64,000 nt of DNA from Owenia fusiformis (taxonomy: Eukaryota; Annelida; Polychaeta; Sabellida; Oweniidae). The translations under genes and the position numbers were made by a program. Within the stretch, counting starts at the first letter, position 1. The number at the start of each line of letters is the position of its first letter. The notes under the pieces were generated by a model. It ran no database searches. It was given only the letters and a program-made list of their open reading frames with translations, and was not told where the DNA came from. Of this stretch, positions 45,727-56,553 are shown piece by piece. Location of the stretch: positions 32,680,501-32,744,500 of the forward strand of contig CAIIXF020000012.1 in assembly GCA_903813345.2 (NCBI GenBank), in the 5' to 3' direction.

Positions 45727-48700
45727 ATGGTGAGCATAAAGATGACTGTTACCTTGACAACAGCGATTTTGCTTTTTAACATATGCCGAGGGCATCCTGG
45801 TGAGTTTGAAATATTTCATTTATTAAGTCAACACATTTCTTAATCATTATTTGTGATGGATATTTATTCACTAAATAGTACATTTCATTTACGAGTGGTA
45901 CAGGCATTCATAGATAATAGATCAAAAAATGTTTTACTTTTAAATGATATACCCCTCACTCGTTGAAATTCTTACTGGGTTACAACGATAATTTTAAAAT
46001 ACATGTTTTAAATTATAGCTGGCTTTAAACATTAGATGAAATAATTAAATAATTTAATATCCCGTGCAAAGTTTGAAAATATAATAATCATCCGAATGCA
46101 AATATTGCTTTTCATGCCTTGAAGAACCATTCAATTGATAAATGGTGGCATACATGGTCAAAATACCAGTACACGGCATAATGCAGTCATAAAATAATAA
46201 TTCTTGTTCTCTTGAAGATCGTTCACGTTTGATTCGCTTTGGAAGTTCATTGTATTTCCCAGTCTGACTCGATAAAGAAGAATTTAAAATAACCAAGCAC
46301 AAGCGCCAATGTGAAAAGACTAAAAACTGTAAAGAAACCCAACAAGAAAAACAAACTTTTAGTGTCACACCGGAATAGGCTGACAACGGTAAAGTCAGAC
46401 ACCGTTGTCACAAATGGCGGACATAACCGTCGCTTCAATTCTTCAATCACTTGGTCCTCATTTCATGGCATTTTATCGTCGCTTATTCTGTGCATGGATT
46501 AAGTTCTTGTGATAATGTATCATATGAAATCCCATTTTCGATCAAATTGGGTCGTGAATCGCCACAATATAGCGTCTTTGGTATCGTTAATGACATCGGA
46601 ATCTGTAGGCCTATTTGAGTAATTTAGAAAGACAACGGCATATGGTAATTACAGTGTCCGTTGTCCCGTATCTCATTTGATCGGTTAAATTAAAGACTTT
46701 ATTTCGATGGTAGAACATTATTATCTGTACATTGAGTATTAAGACACTTTGATTGATTGTTGTTCCAAATGAATTTAGTCTAGGTGCTCTATTAAATATA
46801 CAGTTCATGAAAATCTAATTGAAGCGACGGTTATGTCCGCCATTTGTGACAACGGTATCTGACATTAACGTTGTCAGGCTATTCCGGGGTGAGTGTAAAC
46901 CTCTCATAAGAAAGATAGACCATATATATATATCAAAACCATGATCTAACGTGAAAAGAAATAGTGTGTCTAACACCCCCTTCCCCGAAGATCTAATCAT
47001 TAATATTATGCGATGCACAGACACTCAGATACCGTACCTTTAATGCTTTGTTATTGTGAAATATTCTTGGTTTGCTTTTTAGGAAAATTCGCGTCAAAAA
47101 AAGAAACGTCTGTACCTTTACCGGATGGTCTTGAACGTTTACTTAAACGAGCGGCAAGGGAAGAAGGTAAGAAACGATTTGTGTTTCTAAATTATTTCAA
47201 TTATAGTTATCCGTTACGGTTGTATTTAAAATATCGATTTGAAATTATAATTTAAAAAAACCATACTCAGTACGACGTGATAATTTGCCATGTTGAAGTT
47301 GAAGGGTAAGACCTCAAAATGAAGGTGTCACGCGTAACAAATGGCGACTAAGAAACCTACTCCAAATGGCTATCTTCAAAAAAAGCAAACTGATCATTTT
47401 CATTTTTGGCTATAGTATTCCCACGATTACAGATAGTTTTAAAATGATACATTATGATACAATTAGTCTGGCAGAAATATAGGGTATTTTGACATTCAAT
47501 CGTTTTCTTCGGATTACAATGGTTTTATAACGTATCAACATGAACATAGGATTGGGACCTCAAAACCACCATTTCTTATACCCCTGATAAAATATACAGG
47601 GCGTACTATAGGACACCCTCATATCTCAGATACTAATGAATATATTACCTTGAAATTTTCAAGAATTAGTTTTAGTATGATGCTTGACATGTATGACAAA
47701 AATCAAGAAAAAATCGTAATATAGCTACAGCAACAGTAACAGAACAGTATTTGTTACCATAGAGATGCATTATTTTGCTGATTTTCAACATTTCTTCATA
47801 TTCTTGATTCTAAAACTAGTATATAGTATTACACTAGTATAGAGGACACTGCATATTTTATATTTAGTAATCGTACATGTATATCAAATGAAATCTAATG
47901 AATTTATACAGTTGTGAGGTTGGCATATAGTCTAGACTTTGGCATAATGTCTTAACATTATAACCATTACTTTTCCTCATCTGAGCAATACGACTTTGGT
48001 GGTTATGATGTACCAGTATAATATTATATGCTATCAGTTTTATATTTAGTATATGTATGGAATCTAATGTAATCATACAATAGAGAGGTTGGCATAGTCT
48101 AGACATTGGCATAATGTCTGAGTATTATAAGCATTATTTTTCCTCATCTTAGCAATCAGACTATGATGGCTACCATGTGCAAGTATAATTTTATATTGAG
48201 GTTTTATATTTAGTACATATATCATCATGAAATCTAATTTAATCATACAATTAAGAGGTTGGCATATTCTGGACATTCGAATAATGTCTGAATATTTTAA
48301 GCATTCGTTTCCTCATCTGTGCAATTAGACTATGGTGGTTATCATGTGTAAGTACAATTTTATATTCAGCACATGTATCAGCATAAAATCTAATGTAATC
48401 AAACAATGGAGAGGTTGGCATAGTCTAGATTTTGGCATAATGTCTAAATTTTATTAGCATTGGCTTTCCTCATCTGAGCAATCAGACTTCTTTGGTGGTC
48501 ATCTTGCAGAAGTACAATTCTATATGTAAGTTTAATATTTAGAACACGCATCATAATGAAATCTTATGTAATCATACGATAGAGAGGTTAGCAAAGTCTA
48601 GATTTTGGCATTATCTCTAAATTTTATAAGCATATTTGACTTTCTTCATCTGAGCGTTGAATTCAATTGGATATTTTCTCTAACAGTGAAATTTAATAGC

Positions 48701-51700
48701 CATGAAACATTTCAGATTGACAACATAGTGAAACTTTTTGTCAGTGAAAATTTTGGCTTACTTCTTGGGGCCACTTGGCCCCCTCGTATAGCTTCCTGGG
48801 GCCCCTGTATAGCTTCTGGGACCACCATATAGCTTTCTGTGCCACTAGGAGCCCCTTTATAGCTTCTAGGGGCTACTGTATAGCTTTTTGGGGACACTGG
48901 GGGGCCACCATACAGTTTTCGACATAGACGTGTCGCAAAAAGGTGGCGCATTTGTTTTTTAAGGGTATCGCGTGAATGTAACTTTGATTCCCTGGATTAT
49001 AAGATAAAATTCTAATTAAAGTTAAATATCATTTTAAAGCTGTTTTGATGAAGTTTTTAGATCAACTACACTCCGTTCACGATTCTTGCGCGTTCTTTTT
49101 GAAAAAAGAGTTTTTTACCAAAACATCTGGCAAATATCCCCTGTTGACACGTTACATTTTGAATTATTTTTCGTCTTTAAACGCTCATAACTCAAACAAT
49201 ATATGACTATTACACTTATTTTTCGTCTTGATAAAGGTAGATGGAAGATTTGTTTCAAAGGATGAATTTTGTAAGCGTCCCAAATTGTGACGTCATAGAG
49301 TTTGAAAAATAGAATCTGTTGACAGCGACCTTTTTTGCTCATTTTTTGTTACCTTCAACTTTTCAGGTGTACATTAAACAAAAAATACGAGATCTATTTT
49401 CAATAAATCATACATGATTATTTTGCTCTTAAACTCTAGTTTATTAATAAATAGTTGATTTTGTTCGCAAAAGTATGTGTTTATTGTTGTATGTGGAAAA
49501 GTGGAGGACGAAAGGTTTTCAAAATTCATTAAAATAGGGCTTATTTACGCCATTCGCCTATTTTCAAGCATAGCAACACGTATATTTATTTCACCTAAAA
49601 TATCAATTGATTCGTGTTTTATGATGCTCCTATCCCATTGTTAATACGTATACGATATCAGAGTTATTCGCCTTATTTTGAGATATAAGAGGCAAATTTG
49701 GAGGACAAAAGGATTTCCATATGTGTACATTTTTCTCAAAAAACGTCACATTCTGTGGTGTTAAAAAGCGAAAATGTGTAACAATGCGTGCGCGACCTTT
49801 TTGCGACACGTCATAGCTTTTGGGGGATACCGTATAGCTTCTGGGGGCCCCTGTATAGTTTCTTGGGGCCATTGGGGGGCCACCGTACAGCTTCTCGGAG
49901 CTACGATATAGCTTCTGGGGACCACTCGAGGCCATCCTATAGCTTCTGGTGGCTACTGGGGGCCACCGTTTAGCTTCTGGGGGCCATTATATAGCTTCTG
50001 GGAACCATTTGGGCTCATGTATAGCTTCTGGGGGCCACCTTATAGGAATTGGAAAAGTTATAATATGAAACTTTTTCACGACTTTTTCATTGTTTACTTT
50101 ACGTTTTTGGGTTTACGTCATTATTAATGCTACGCAATTTATGGTAATCAAATATTAGATAAATTTTAGAAATGCGTTTTCATTTTTCTATTTGTCTTTC
50201 AAATTTTAAATTGATTGCTGAAATAGAGGCTTCACATATATGAGACATTGTCACAAGTGCCCAGATTGGGTTAAGAAGTTATGAATTTTGGTTGTAAAAC
50301 CTATTTATAATATCATAACTTTATCAAACATGTACTTTTACACTTACGTTAACTTTACCTTGTTAGTTATAATTCAATAGTAAATAGGCCCCTGTGGCCC
50401 CAATTGGCCTTCAAAAGCAAGGCAGTGGCCCCATATGGCTCAAAAAGCATCCCAGTGGTCATCAATGGCCCCTTAAAGCATCATAGTGGCCCTGTGGTCC
50501 CAATAAGCACGTTAATTGCCCCTTATGACCTCCGAAAAACATCCCAGTGCCCCCTGTGGCCCAATATATCATTCTAGTGGCTCCCTGAGGCCCACAAAAG
50601 CATCCCAGTGGCCCCAGGATACCCTGTAAAAAGCATCTAAGTGGCCCCAAGATACCTCCAAAAGCTTCATAGTCGTCCCCATTCCCCCCCCCCAAACATC
50701 CGAGTGGCTCTCTGTGGCCCCAAAAGTATCCCAATGCCCCCCCCCCATTGACTACTGACATCATCCTAGTGACCCCCAATGGCCCCGAAAAGCATCCTTA
50801 AGGCTCCAAGTGGCTTTTAAAAGCATTCCAATGGCCTCCCGTGGACCCAAAAAGCCTTCTAATGGCGCCAAATGGCCCCCACAAGCATTCTAGTGGTCCC
50901 CAATGGCCCAAAAAGCATCTTTGTGGCTCCAAATGGCTCAAAAAGCATCGAAGTGCCCCCTAAAGGCTCTTAAAAGCATCTTAGTGACCCCCGAGACCGC
51001 CAAAAGCATGCTGATGGCCCCTGAAAGCATCCCATTGGCCCCCAGAGGCCCCATAAAGCATCCTAGTGACACCCGAGGCTGTCAAAAGAATGCTAGTGGC
51101 CCCCTGTGACCCACGAAAGCATCCCAGTGGCCCCAGGTGTTTGAGCAAGTCAACCAGATTTCCGTTTTGGATGTTTATATGAACCATTAATGAAGGAATA
51201 TATGAGAAAAAGTAAGATATCTTCACTGAGAAATACAGAAAAATACTTTTATCTTTAAGAGCATTTGGTATAAAATTTGATACAGTATACTCATTTATCT
51301 GACATGACAGCATTATAAATACGACAAAAAGACTTTTCTGCTTTTTTGTTGTTACGAAAGTTATGACGTCGTTCTGAATATGGTTCAAAAATATATTTAA
51401 CACTTTCATTTTAGTAATGATGAAGAAGAAAAGGCACAGCTAATGCCTAGCTCACATGAGCTTTGATTCATCGGCCGGCGCCCGGCCGTTTGAGTATTTT
51501 TCAGAATTGCATTTATTTTAGAACAAAATACTAAACAGGCCAAGCGCCTCCGATGAATCGAATCTTATGTCAGCTAGACATGAGTTAATTTTTAGACAGA
51601 ATAGTGCTGTTGAATAATTCAAAGGCCAACGCAGATACTTGAATCAATTTTGCCATTTAGTTCCAAAGCATTCACCTGAAAAAAGGGCAGTTTCGGCTGC

Positions 51701-54639
51701 GTTAGCACTAGCAGATTCAGAGGCGGGCAAAGAGATAGCTAAGGGGCTTGGCCAAGCTGCAGGCGCTATCGTTGGAGAGATAGGAAAACAAGTGTTTGGA
51801 GCAGTTGGCCAGGGAAAATCATTTGTGAAGAATGTTGAGGACTACCATAAAGAGGATAAGGTTTCTGATGAGAGAGAAAAGGCCACAGCTATTGCTGGCG
51901 GACATCAAAAGGTACGTTAACAAGTGCATTTGGATAATGATTGATTGTAGCATTACTGCTGAAATTTTATTTTTATAATTTGTAAAAAGCATACCTGTCA
52001 AGTAAAAAATGAAAATCGGGATATTTTCATTTTAAAAATCGGGGTGAAATCGGGATTTTTAGGATAATCGGGAGAAATTGGGAGTTAACAATGAAATTTT
52101 GGAGGAAATCGGGTTTACAAAAATAATCGGTAGAAAATCAGGATTGATAAGGATAATTGAAAGGAATCGGGAGTGTTAAATGAAAATCGGGAGGAAATCG
52201 GGGTTTACAAAAATAATCGAGAGAAAATCGGGATTATTAGCCGATAATCGGGAGAAATAAGGAGTTTAAAATGAAAATCAAGAGAAAATCGGGGTTTAAA
52301 AAAATAATCGGGATAAAATCGGGATTTGATTGGGATTATCGGAGAAAATCGGGAGTTTACATGAATAAAAATCGTGGGGAAATCGGGGTTAACAAAGCTA
52401 AATTGATAAATACGTTTTGCATTTGGGTCGTTAACTATCTTTGTTTATTAATTTATCCATGATATATCATCTGCATAAAGCCAAGTAACACTTTATAATT
52501 AATTAATGTAAATACACCCTCAAAACTTGACGTTATGATCTTGCAATTTAACCAAGCTTTAATCATGGTTTTCCGTATTATTCATTTCGACCTCAAAGCA
52601 CATAACTTGCAGTTGTTAAATATCAGAAATAATTATGTTATCTACATCTAGTCCTCATACATCTAGTCCTTAACATTTTTTATTTTTTAGTGCAATTGTT
52701 TTTGCTCCTTTCTACCAATTCTTGAGAATGAAATAAAATGTCTTTCCGAACCTTGTTGGAACAAAACAGCATATACAACATGTTTTTAGACCTCTCAATA
52801 TTATAGTTATACAAAGGAATTTTTGGTCGATTTTAAAAAAGTATTCAAAAAATTAAAACAAAATCCCCCCAAAATAGATAAAAATCAAGATAAACCTTTT
52901 ATTTCATTAACAAGATATTTTTCAAAAGCAACCAATATTTCCTTTGTACAATTACAATATTGAGAGACCTAAACATGTTGTGTTTATGTCGTTTTGTTCC
53001 AATGAGGTTCGGAAAGATGTTTCTTTTCACTCTGGAAACATGATACCAAGAACAAAACAAGTGTTTGATGTGTTTTCCAAAGCAATATAGATGAAAGTAT
53101 ATATATTTTTTTCAAATTATATTGTTACCATTCAAAAGATGACTATTGAATTGACAATGTGTCAAATATACAGTATACAATTGTTGACCTCTCCAGAGGT
53201 CAACCGGCAAAATTGTATACCGAGACTGTAAACCGAGAAACTACTGTTGACAGAGACCGAAGGTCGAGGTCAACAGCAGTTTCAAGGTTTACAGTCGAGT
53301 GATATATTTTAGTTAGAATACATTAATTAATATATTCATTCAAACAGCACTAGAATGCGGGAAGAAAGAGCAATGGTGACAAAATGTAGACAGAATTTTC
53401 CGTAAGGGTTTCAAACATTTCTGGACACAATCATACATGTATATAGTGTACTGTTATTTTTAGTGCTGTATTTATAGATATAATTTCACGTATTAAAATC
53501 ATATTTTCCAGCAATGACTTCAAATCCGGAACCACACCCATATCACATTTTCTTCAATAACTCCAAACATGTGTAAACATTGACCATGTGCATATAAATT
53601 CAGATTTCACGAGCTCTTTCATATTCGAGTACCTCATACACCCCTGCATGGATTTGAGTTGGATTCGCCTTTTATACGTGAGCCGACACACTCGCAAACG
53701 CTGATTGGATAAAGATTGCAAGAATCTTTAAAGCAACCTCCAAACGTTCTTCTTGATTTATGTCAAACTGATGTCATATTTGGAATCTACATGTAAAATT
53801 ACATTTAGAAATGTGGTTTTGAAGAGTTAATCAACTTTGAAAATTTAATTTTCTTTGAAAATGTGACTCCTAGGTCGGGGAGATTCCCCATAGACCCCAT
53901 ATCGTATATCCATAAAAAGTGAAATATTTTTTCTTGTGTTGGGCAGATAATATTTTCTTTTACTGGACATATTTTAATTTGTATAACTATCAGATGCATA
54001 AGGGTAATATGAAAAGTGAACCACTAAAACTGATGCATATTCAAGTTTAAGGGAATTTTGTAATACCCTACCATGTTAATTCCCCCGAATCAGCCACCTG
54101 GTGGCGAAACTGGTAACTATCTACTCGCATCTGAGTAATTAGGAAGACCTGTACGAAGCAGTATAGTTATCAAAATTCATATTTGTCATTCTACTGGTCA
54201 AAACCCCTTTTGTCGAGACATGTGATTAGTTGAGTCAAAATTAGAGCACCAACTTATATTTTGGTCAAATTCCAATGCTTCAACACACCACACATTATTG
54301 TAATTTGATGACCGAAAATCCGGTCTTTAAAATAATGACATTCTCCTCTTCAAGACACAGTGAACTGGAAACGCTCTGGTAGTCTGGACCTGTTTAGGAA
54401 ATATATAACTTGACTTTCCTTTTCAGGAAGAGAAAGAAAAGATCTATTATATCCCATTGGAATCAAAAGAAGAAGGATTAATTCACATATCAACTTTTTG
54501 TTTTTTGTCCATAGTTTTATGTTTAAGCACACATTTACACATAACATCATCTAAAGTAGGCTTAGGTCGTCTAGTTGCACGTTTAGCACCACCAGGAAGG
54601 AACGTTTCGATTTGCTTAACAAGTACAACACGTTTTTGA
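45727..54639 (+). CDS. Unrecognised secreted peptide precursor
   Basis: Four exons, 45727-45799, 47083-47166, 51661-51911 and 54427-54639, with good GT/AG borders and phases 1, 1, 0, add to 621 bases (206 residues). Exon 1 is a typical signal peptide, MVSIKMTVTLTTAILLFNIC. Lys-Arg pairs at 46-47 and 60-61 look like prohormone-convertase sites. The segment after the second, from AVSAALALADSEAGKE on, is a likely amphipathic Ala/Gly helix with the glycine-zipper spacing GQAAGAIVG (Gly83, 87, 91) and further Gly at 94, 99, 102 and 104. It is followed by an acidic-basic stretch. Exon 4 adds a hydrophobic run (ISTFCFLSIVLCLS) and is the least certain part. No known family was recognised. Membrane-active or signalling peptide is inference. 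Introns are full of repeats. Confidence 0.6.
46366..46891. mobile_element. MITE with ~75-bp TIRs in intron 1 of the peptide gene
   Basis: The left end CACACCGGAATAGGCTGACA and its mirrored right end, ending GCTATTCCGGGGTG, extend about 75 bases inward, including GACAACGGT and AAATGGCGGACATAACCGTC. A 5-bp target duplication AGTGT lies at 46361-46365 and 46892-46896. 526 bases, non-coding. Confidence 0.85.
47860..48650. repeat. Satellite array, ~170-bp unit, about five copies
   Basis: The phrase AAATCTAATG (or a close variant) recurs at 47891, 48060, 48230, 48386 and 48559, spaced 169, 170, 156 and 173. Each is followed by GAGGTTGGCATA, GGCATAATGTCT and TCCTCATCTGAGCAAT. It lies in intron 2 of the peptide gene. 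Confidence 0.85.
48771..50045. repeat. Minisatellite TATAGCTTCTGGGGGCCAC, split by a transposon
   Basis: Units of about 21 or 31 bases ending in TATAGCTTCTGGG fill 48771-48927 and 49812-50045. The part between is a separate inserted element. Confidence 0.8.
48928..49811. mobile_element. 884-bp TIR transposon inside the minisatellite
   Basis: Ends ACGTGTCGCAAAAAGGT and its exact complement, with the 5-bp target duplication CATAG at 48923-48927 and 49812-49816. The minisatellite resumes in register after it. No transposase-like frame was recognised. Confidence 0.85.
50388..51134. repeat. Minisatellite AAAAGCATCCCAGTGGCCCC
   Basis: About 19 imperfect units of roughly 37-40 bases. Its complement, GGGGCCACTGGGATGCTTTT, resembles the GGGGCCACCGTATAGCTTCT unit of the array to its left, so the two arrays look like relatives in inverted orientation. 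Long open frames across it are artefacts. Confidence 0.8.
51441..51583. mobile_element. Palindromic MITE, AATGCCT family, short copy
   Basis: Starts TAATGCCTAGCTCACATG; the end is a decayed complement. The inside keeps CGGCCGGCGCCCGGCCG and GAACAAAATACT as in the copies at 3025 and 20301. It sits just before exon 3 of the peptide gene. Confidence 0.6.
51990..52395. repeat. Word array AATCGGGA, with CATACCTGTCAA head
   Basis: After the head CATACCTGTCAAG at 51990 come about 20 occurrences of AATCGGG or variants, in a loose ~100-base period (AAAATCGGGA, TTTACAAAAATAATCGGG). Not coding. Compare 55193-55460, which has the same head but another word. Confidence 0.7.
52725..53033. mobile_element. 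~300-bp fold-back MITE
   Basis: The left arm (about 52725-52832) has CTTTCCGAACCTTGTTGGAAC, CAACATGTTTTTAGACC and CTCAATATTATAG. Its near complement in the right arm (about 52925-53033) has the mirrored phrases, for example GAGAGACCTAAACATGTTG. The centre is A-rich. Confidence 0.7.
53034..54426. other. Intron 3 remainder of the peptide gene
   Basis: Carries the repeat copy at 53183-53300 (see 8737-8868). The rest shows nothing recognisable up to the acceptor TTTCCTTTTCAG before exon 4. Confidence 0.45.
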
Positions 54640-54685
54640 GATATAGATTCGATTCCGAGCTCCTCTCTAATAATCTGAAAATAAT

Positions 54686-55058
54686 GTAACGACCCTTGGG
54701 CATGCTCGTCGGAGAGCTGTAGTGTACCGAGCCAGATACTAGACTCGAAAGAGAATGTGCTAAATTCAATGCCCCGTATGGGAATCGAACCCAGGACCTT
54801 CCGCTCTCGACGTTCCGTCGTAACTGATTCACAAGGGCAAACCCACTTCTGACACCAATGTAACGACCCTTGGGCACGCTCGTTGGGGAGCTGTAGTGTA
54901 CCGAGCCAGATATACTAGACTCGAAAGGGAATGTGCTAAATCCAATGTCCCGTTCCGTACGGGAATCGAACCCAGGACCTTCCGCTCTATCCCTGAGCCA
55001 TAAAGCCTAGCCACTACAGCTGAGACTGTAGTAGCGACTTGCTATCGAAGGTCATTAC
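54686..55058 (-). mobile_element. Two tandem tRNA-derived SINE-like elements
   Basis: Copy one spans about 54686-54856 and copy two 54860-55058. Read on the - strand, copy two begins GTAATGACC, has a Pol III A box in TGGCTCAGGGATAGAGC (within 54981-55000) and a B box GGTTCGATTCC (near 54961-54973), and ends GGTCGTTAC. A and B boxes are only about a dozen bases apart: the anticodon arm is missing. Copy one is damaged in the A-box region. A third copy is at 23041. Confidence 0.75.
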
Positions 55059-55192
55059 AATAATATCAAAACAAAATGGTAAGAGCGTTTCTAAAATTGT
55101 GTCATAAATCAACAGAGCGTTTCGAGGAAAACAAGCGATTTCTCGAGAACAAGTGATGGCTTTGGACTGGGATTTTAGACAAGTTAGTGATC

Positions 55193-55460
55193 TCATACCT
55201 GCCAACCTACCGTATTTTTACGGGAATCTACCGTAAATTTTTGGTTTTCCGTAAAAAAATGACAAACTACCGTGAGAAAATGCCATTCTTTTCCCGTAAA
55301 AACGCCCGTAAAACGTATTTTTTCCGAAATCTACCGTATATTTTTTTCCATGAGAACGGCCGTAAAATCTACCGTAAATTTTTGAAAATCTACCGTATTT
55401 CTGCTAAAATCAACAGTATTTTTGTTCAAACTACCGTAAAATCTCCCGTTTTTGTTTGGA
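55193..55460. repeat. Word array CTACCGTAAA, with CATACCTGCCAA head
   Basis: The head CATACCTGCCAAC at 55193 is followed by about 15 scattered copies of TACCGTA or CCGTAAA with T-rich spacers. Same head and layout as 51990-52395. Confidence 0.7.
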
Positions 55461-55549
55461 AATGCTTAAAATTGAAGTCTGTCTGTACTGTCCCTGTAAT
55501 ATTCCTTTACCAAACCGAATATAAGGTATCGGCAGGATATTGAATCGAT

Positions 55550-56553
55550 TCAAAATTCTAAATCACATTCCCCGTCCGGGAAAGTCCATGAAGTTCGTAA
55601 ACAGACCGTAGAACGTTGTAGCTACGTTCATTCAGTTCGCACACAGTCTAAAACCGATTCGGCAACGTTTTGCAGAACGCAGTGACAACTGGTTCTGGTG
55701 TGATAGCTATTTTTGTTAATTCGTTCATAAGCAGTTTTTAATACGTTCAACTCGTCTTTATTCCATCTGCAGTACGTTGGTATCAAGTTTAGATCGGGTT
55801 AAATTGTGCGTTCGTCAGTCTCGTCTACACAACGTATACAAGCAGTTCAATTACGTTCTTAATCAGTTTAAACCAATTGACAATTAGTTGTACCTCATTC
55901 TCAATAATCCTAATATGTTACTGAATTATCCACCAAAGGGTGGGTATCGATATGGCGAACTTTTTGAACACACGTTTCTCTTAAACCCAGTCATCAAAAA
56001 AAATTTGTTAGTACCTTAGTGTAAATACTCGCATCTGATTGGTCAATTAGCGGTCAACATTTTTAGAAATGGTGGACCTGTTTTTGGAGCTCCGACAAAT
56101 TTCATCAATGATGTCGTTCTACAGCGAACAATTTAACTAGAAAGCCAAATTATCGTACACATAACTCAAATGGATATATAATTCAACTGAATATACTATA
56201 TTTTGCTAAATCTAGGACTACTAGCGTCTTATTAGTGAGATATACTTTCAGTCACACTCGGCCAACGCCCTAATTGGAAAGTATCCAACGATAACCTAGT
56301 ACCAGAAGGAGACATTATACCACATTCATAAATTGTTACCTGGATATCGGATATTGTTCCCACCTTGGAATATACATTTGTACATAATTTACAACTGGAT
56401 ATTGACTGACCTTTATCGATAAATATAAGGTAGGAACACATGTAGATGCAATTCGAATGCCGTTGCTGAAAACGAACGGTCCTGTAACCAGTAATTACAG
56501 CAATGGTCTACTTTTCGCTTCTTAATACAGAGACATCTTTTCATCAATAACTT
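55550..56553 (+). other. Possible 5' leader of the LINE
   Basis: No gene seen. Sequence of a different texture (many GTTCGTT/ACGTTC words) leads up to the LINE ORF1 start and may be its untranslated leader; the 5' border of the LINE was not found. Confidence 0.35.

Noticed and set aside
45493-45819. - strand frame of 108 codons
   Set aside because: Overlaps exon 1 of the secreted-peptide gene on the other strand, where the signal peptide and splice donor give the better explanation.
50462-50779. Gly-rich - strand open frame of 105 codons
   Set aside because: It follows the minisatellite unit exactly and is a by-product of the repeat.
51990-52395. CRISPR-like regular repeats
   Set aside because: Spacing is irregular, the words are degenerate and the genome is eukaryotic; a simple word array is the better reading.
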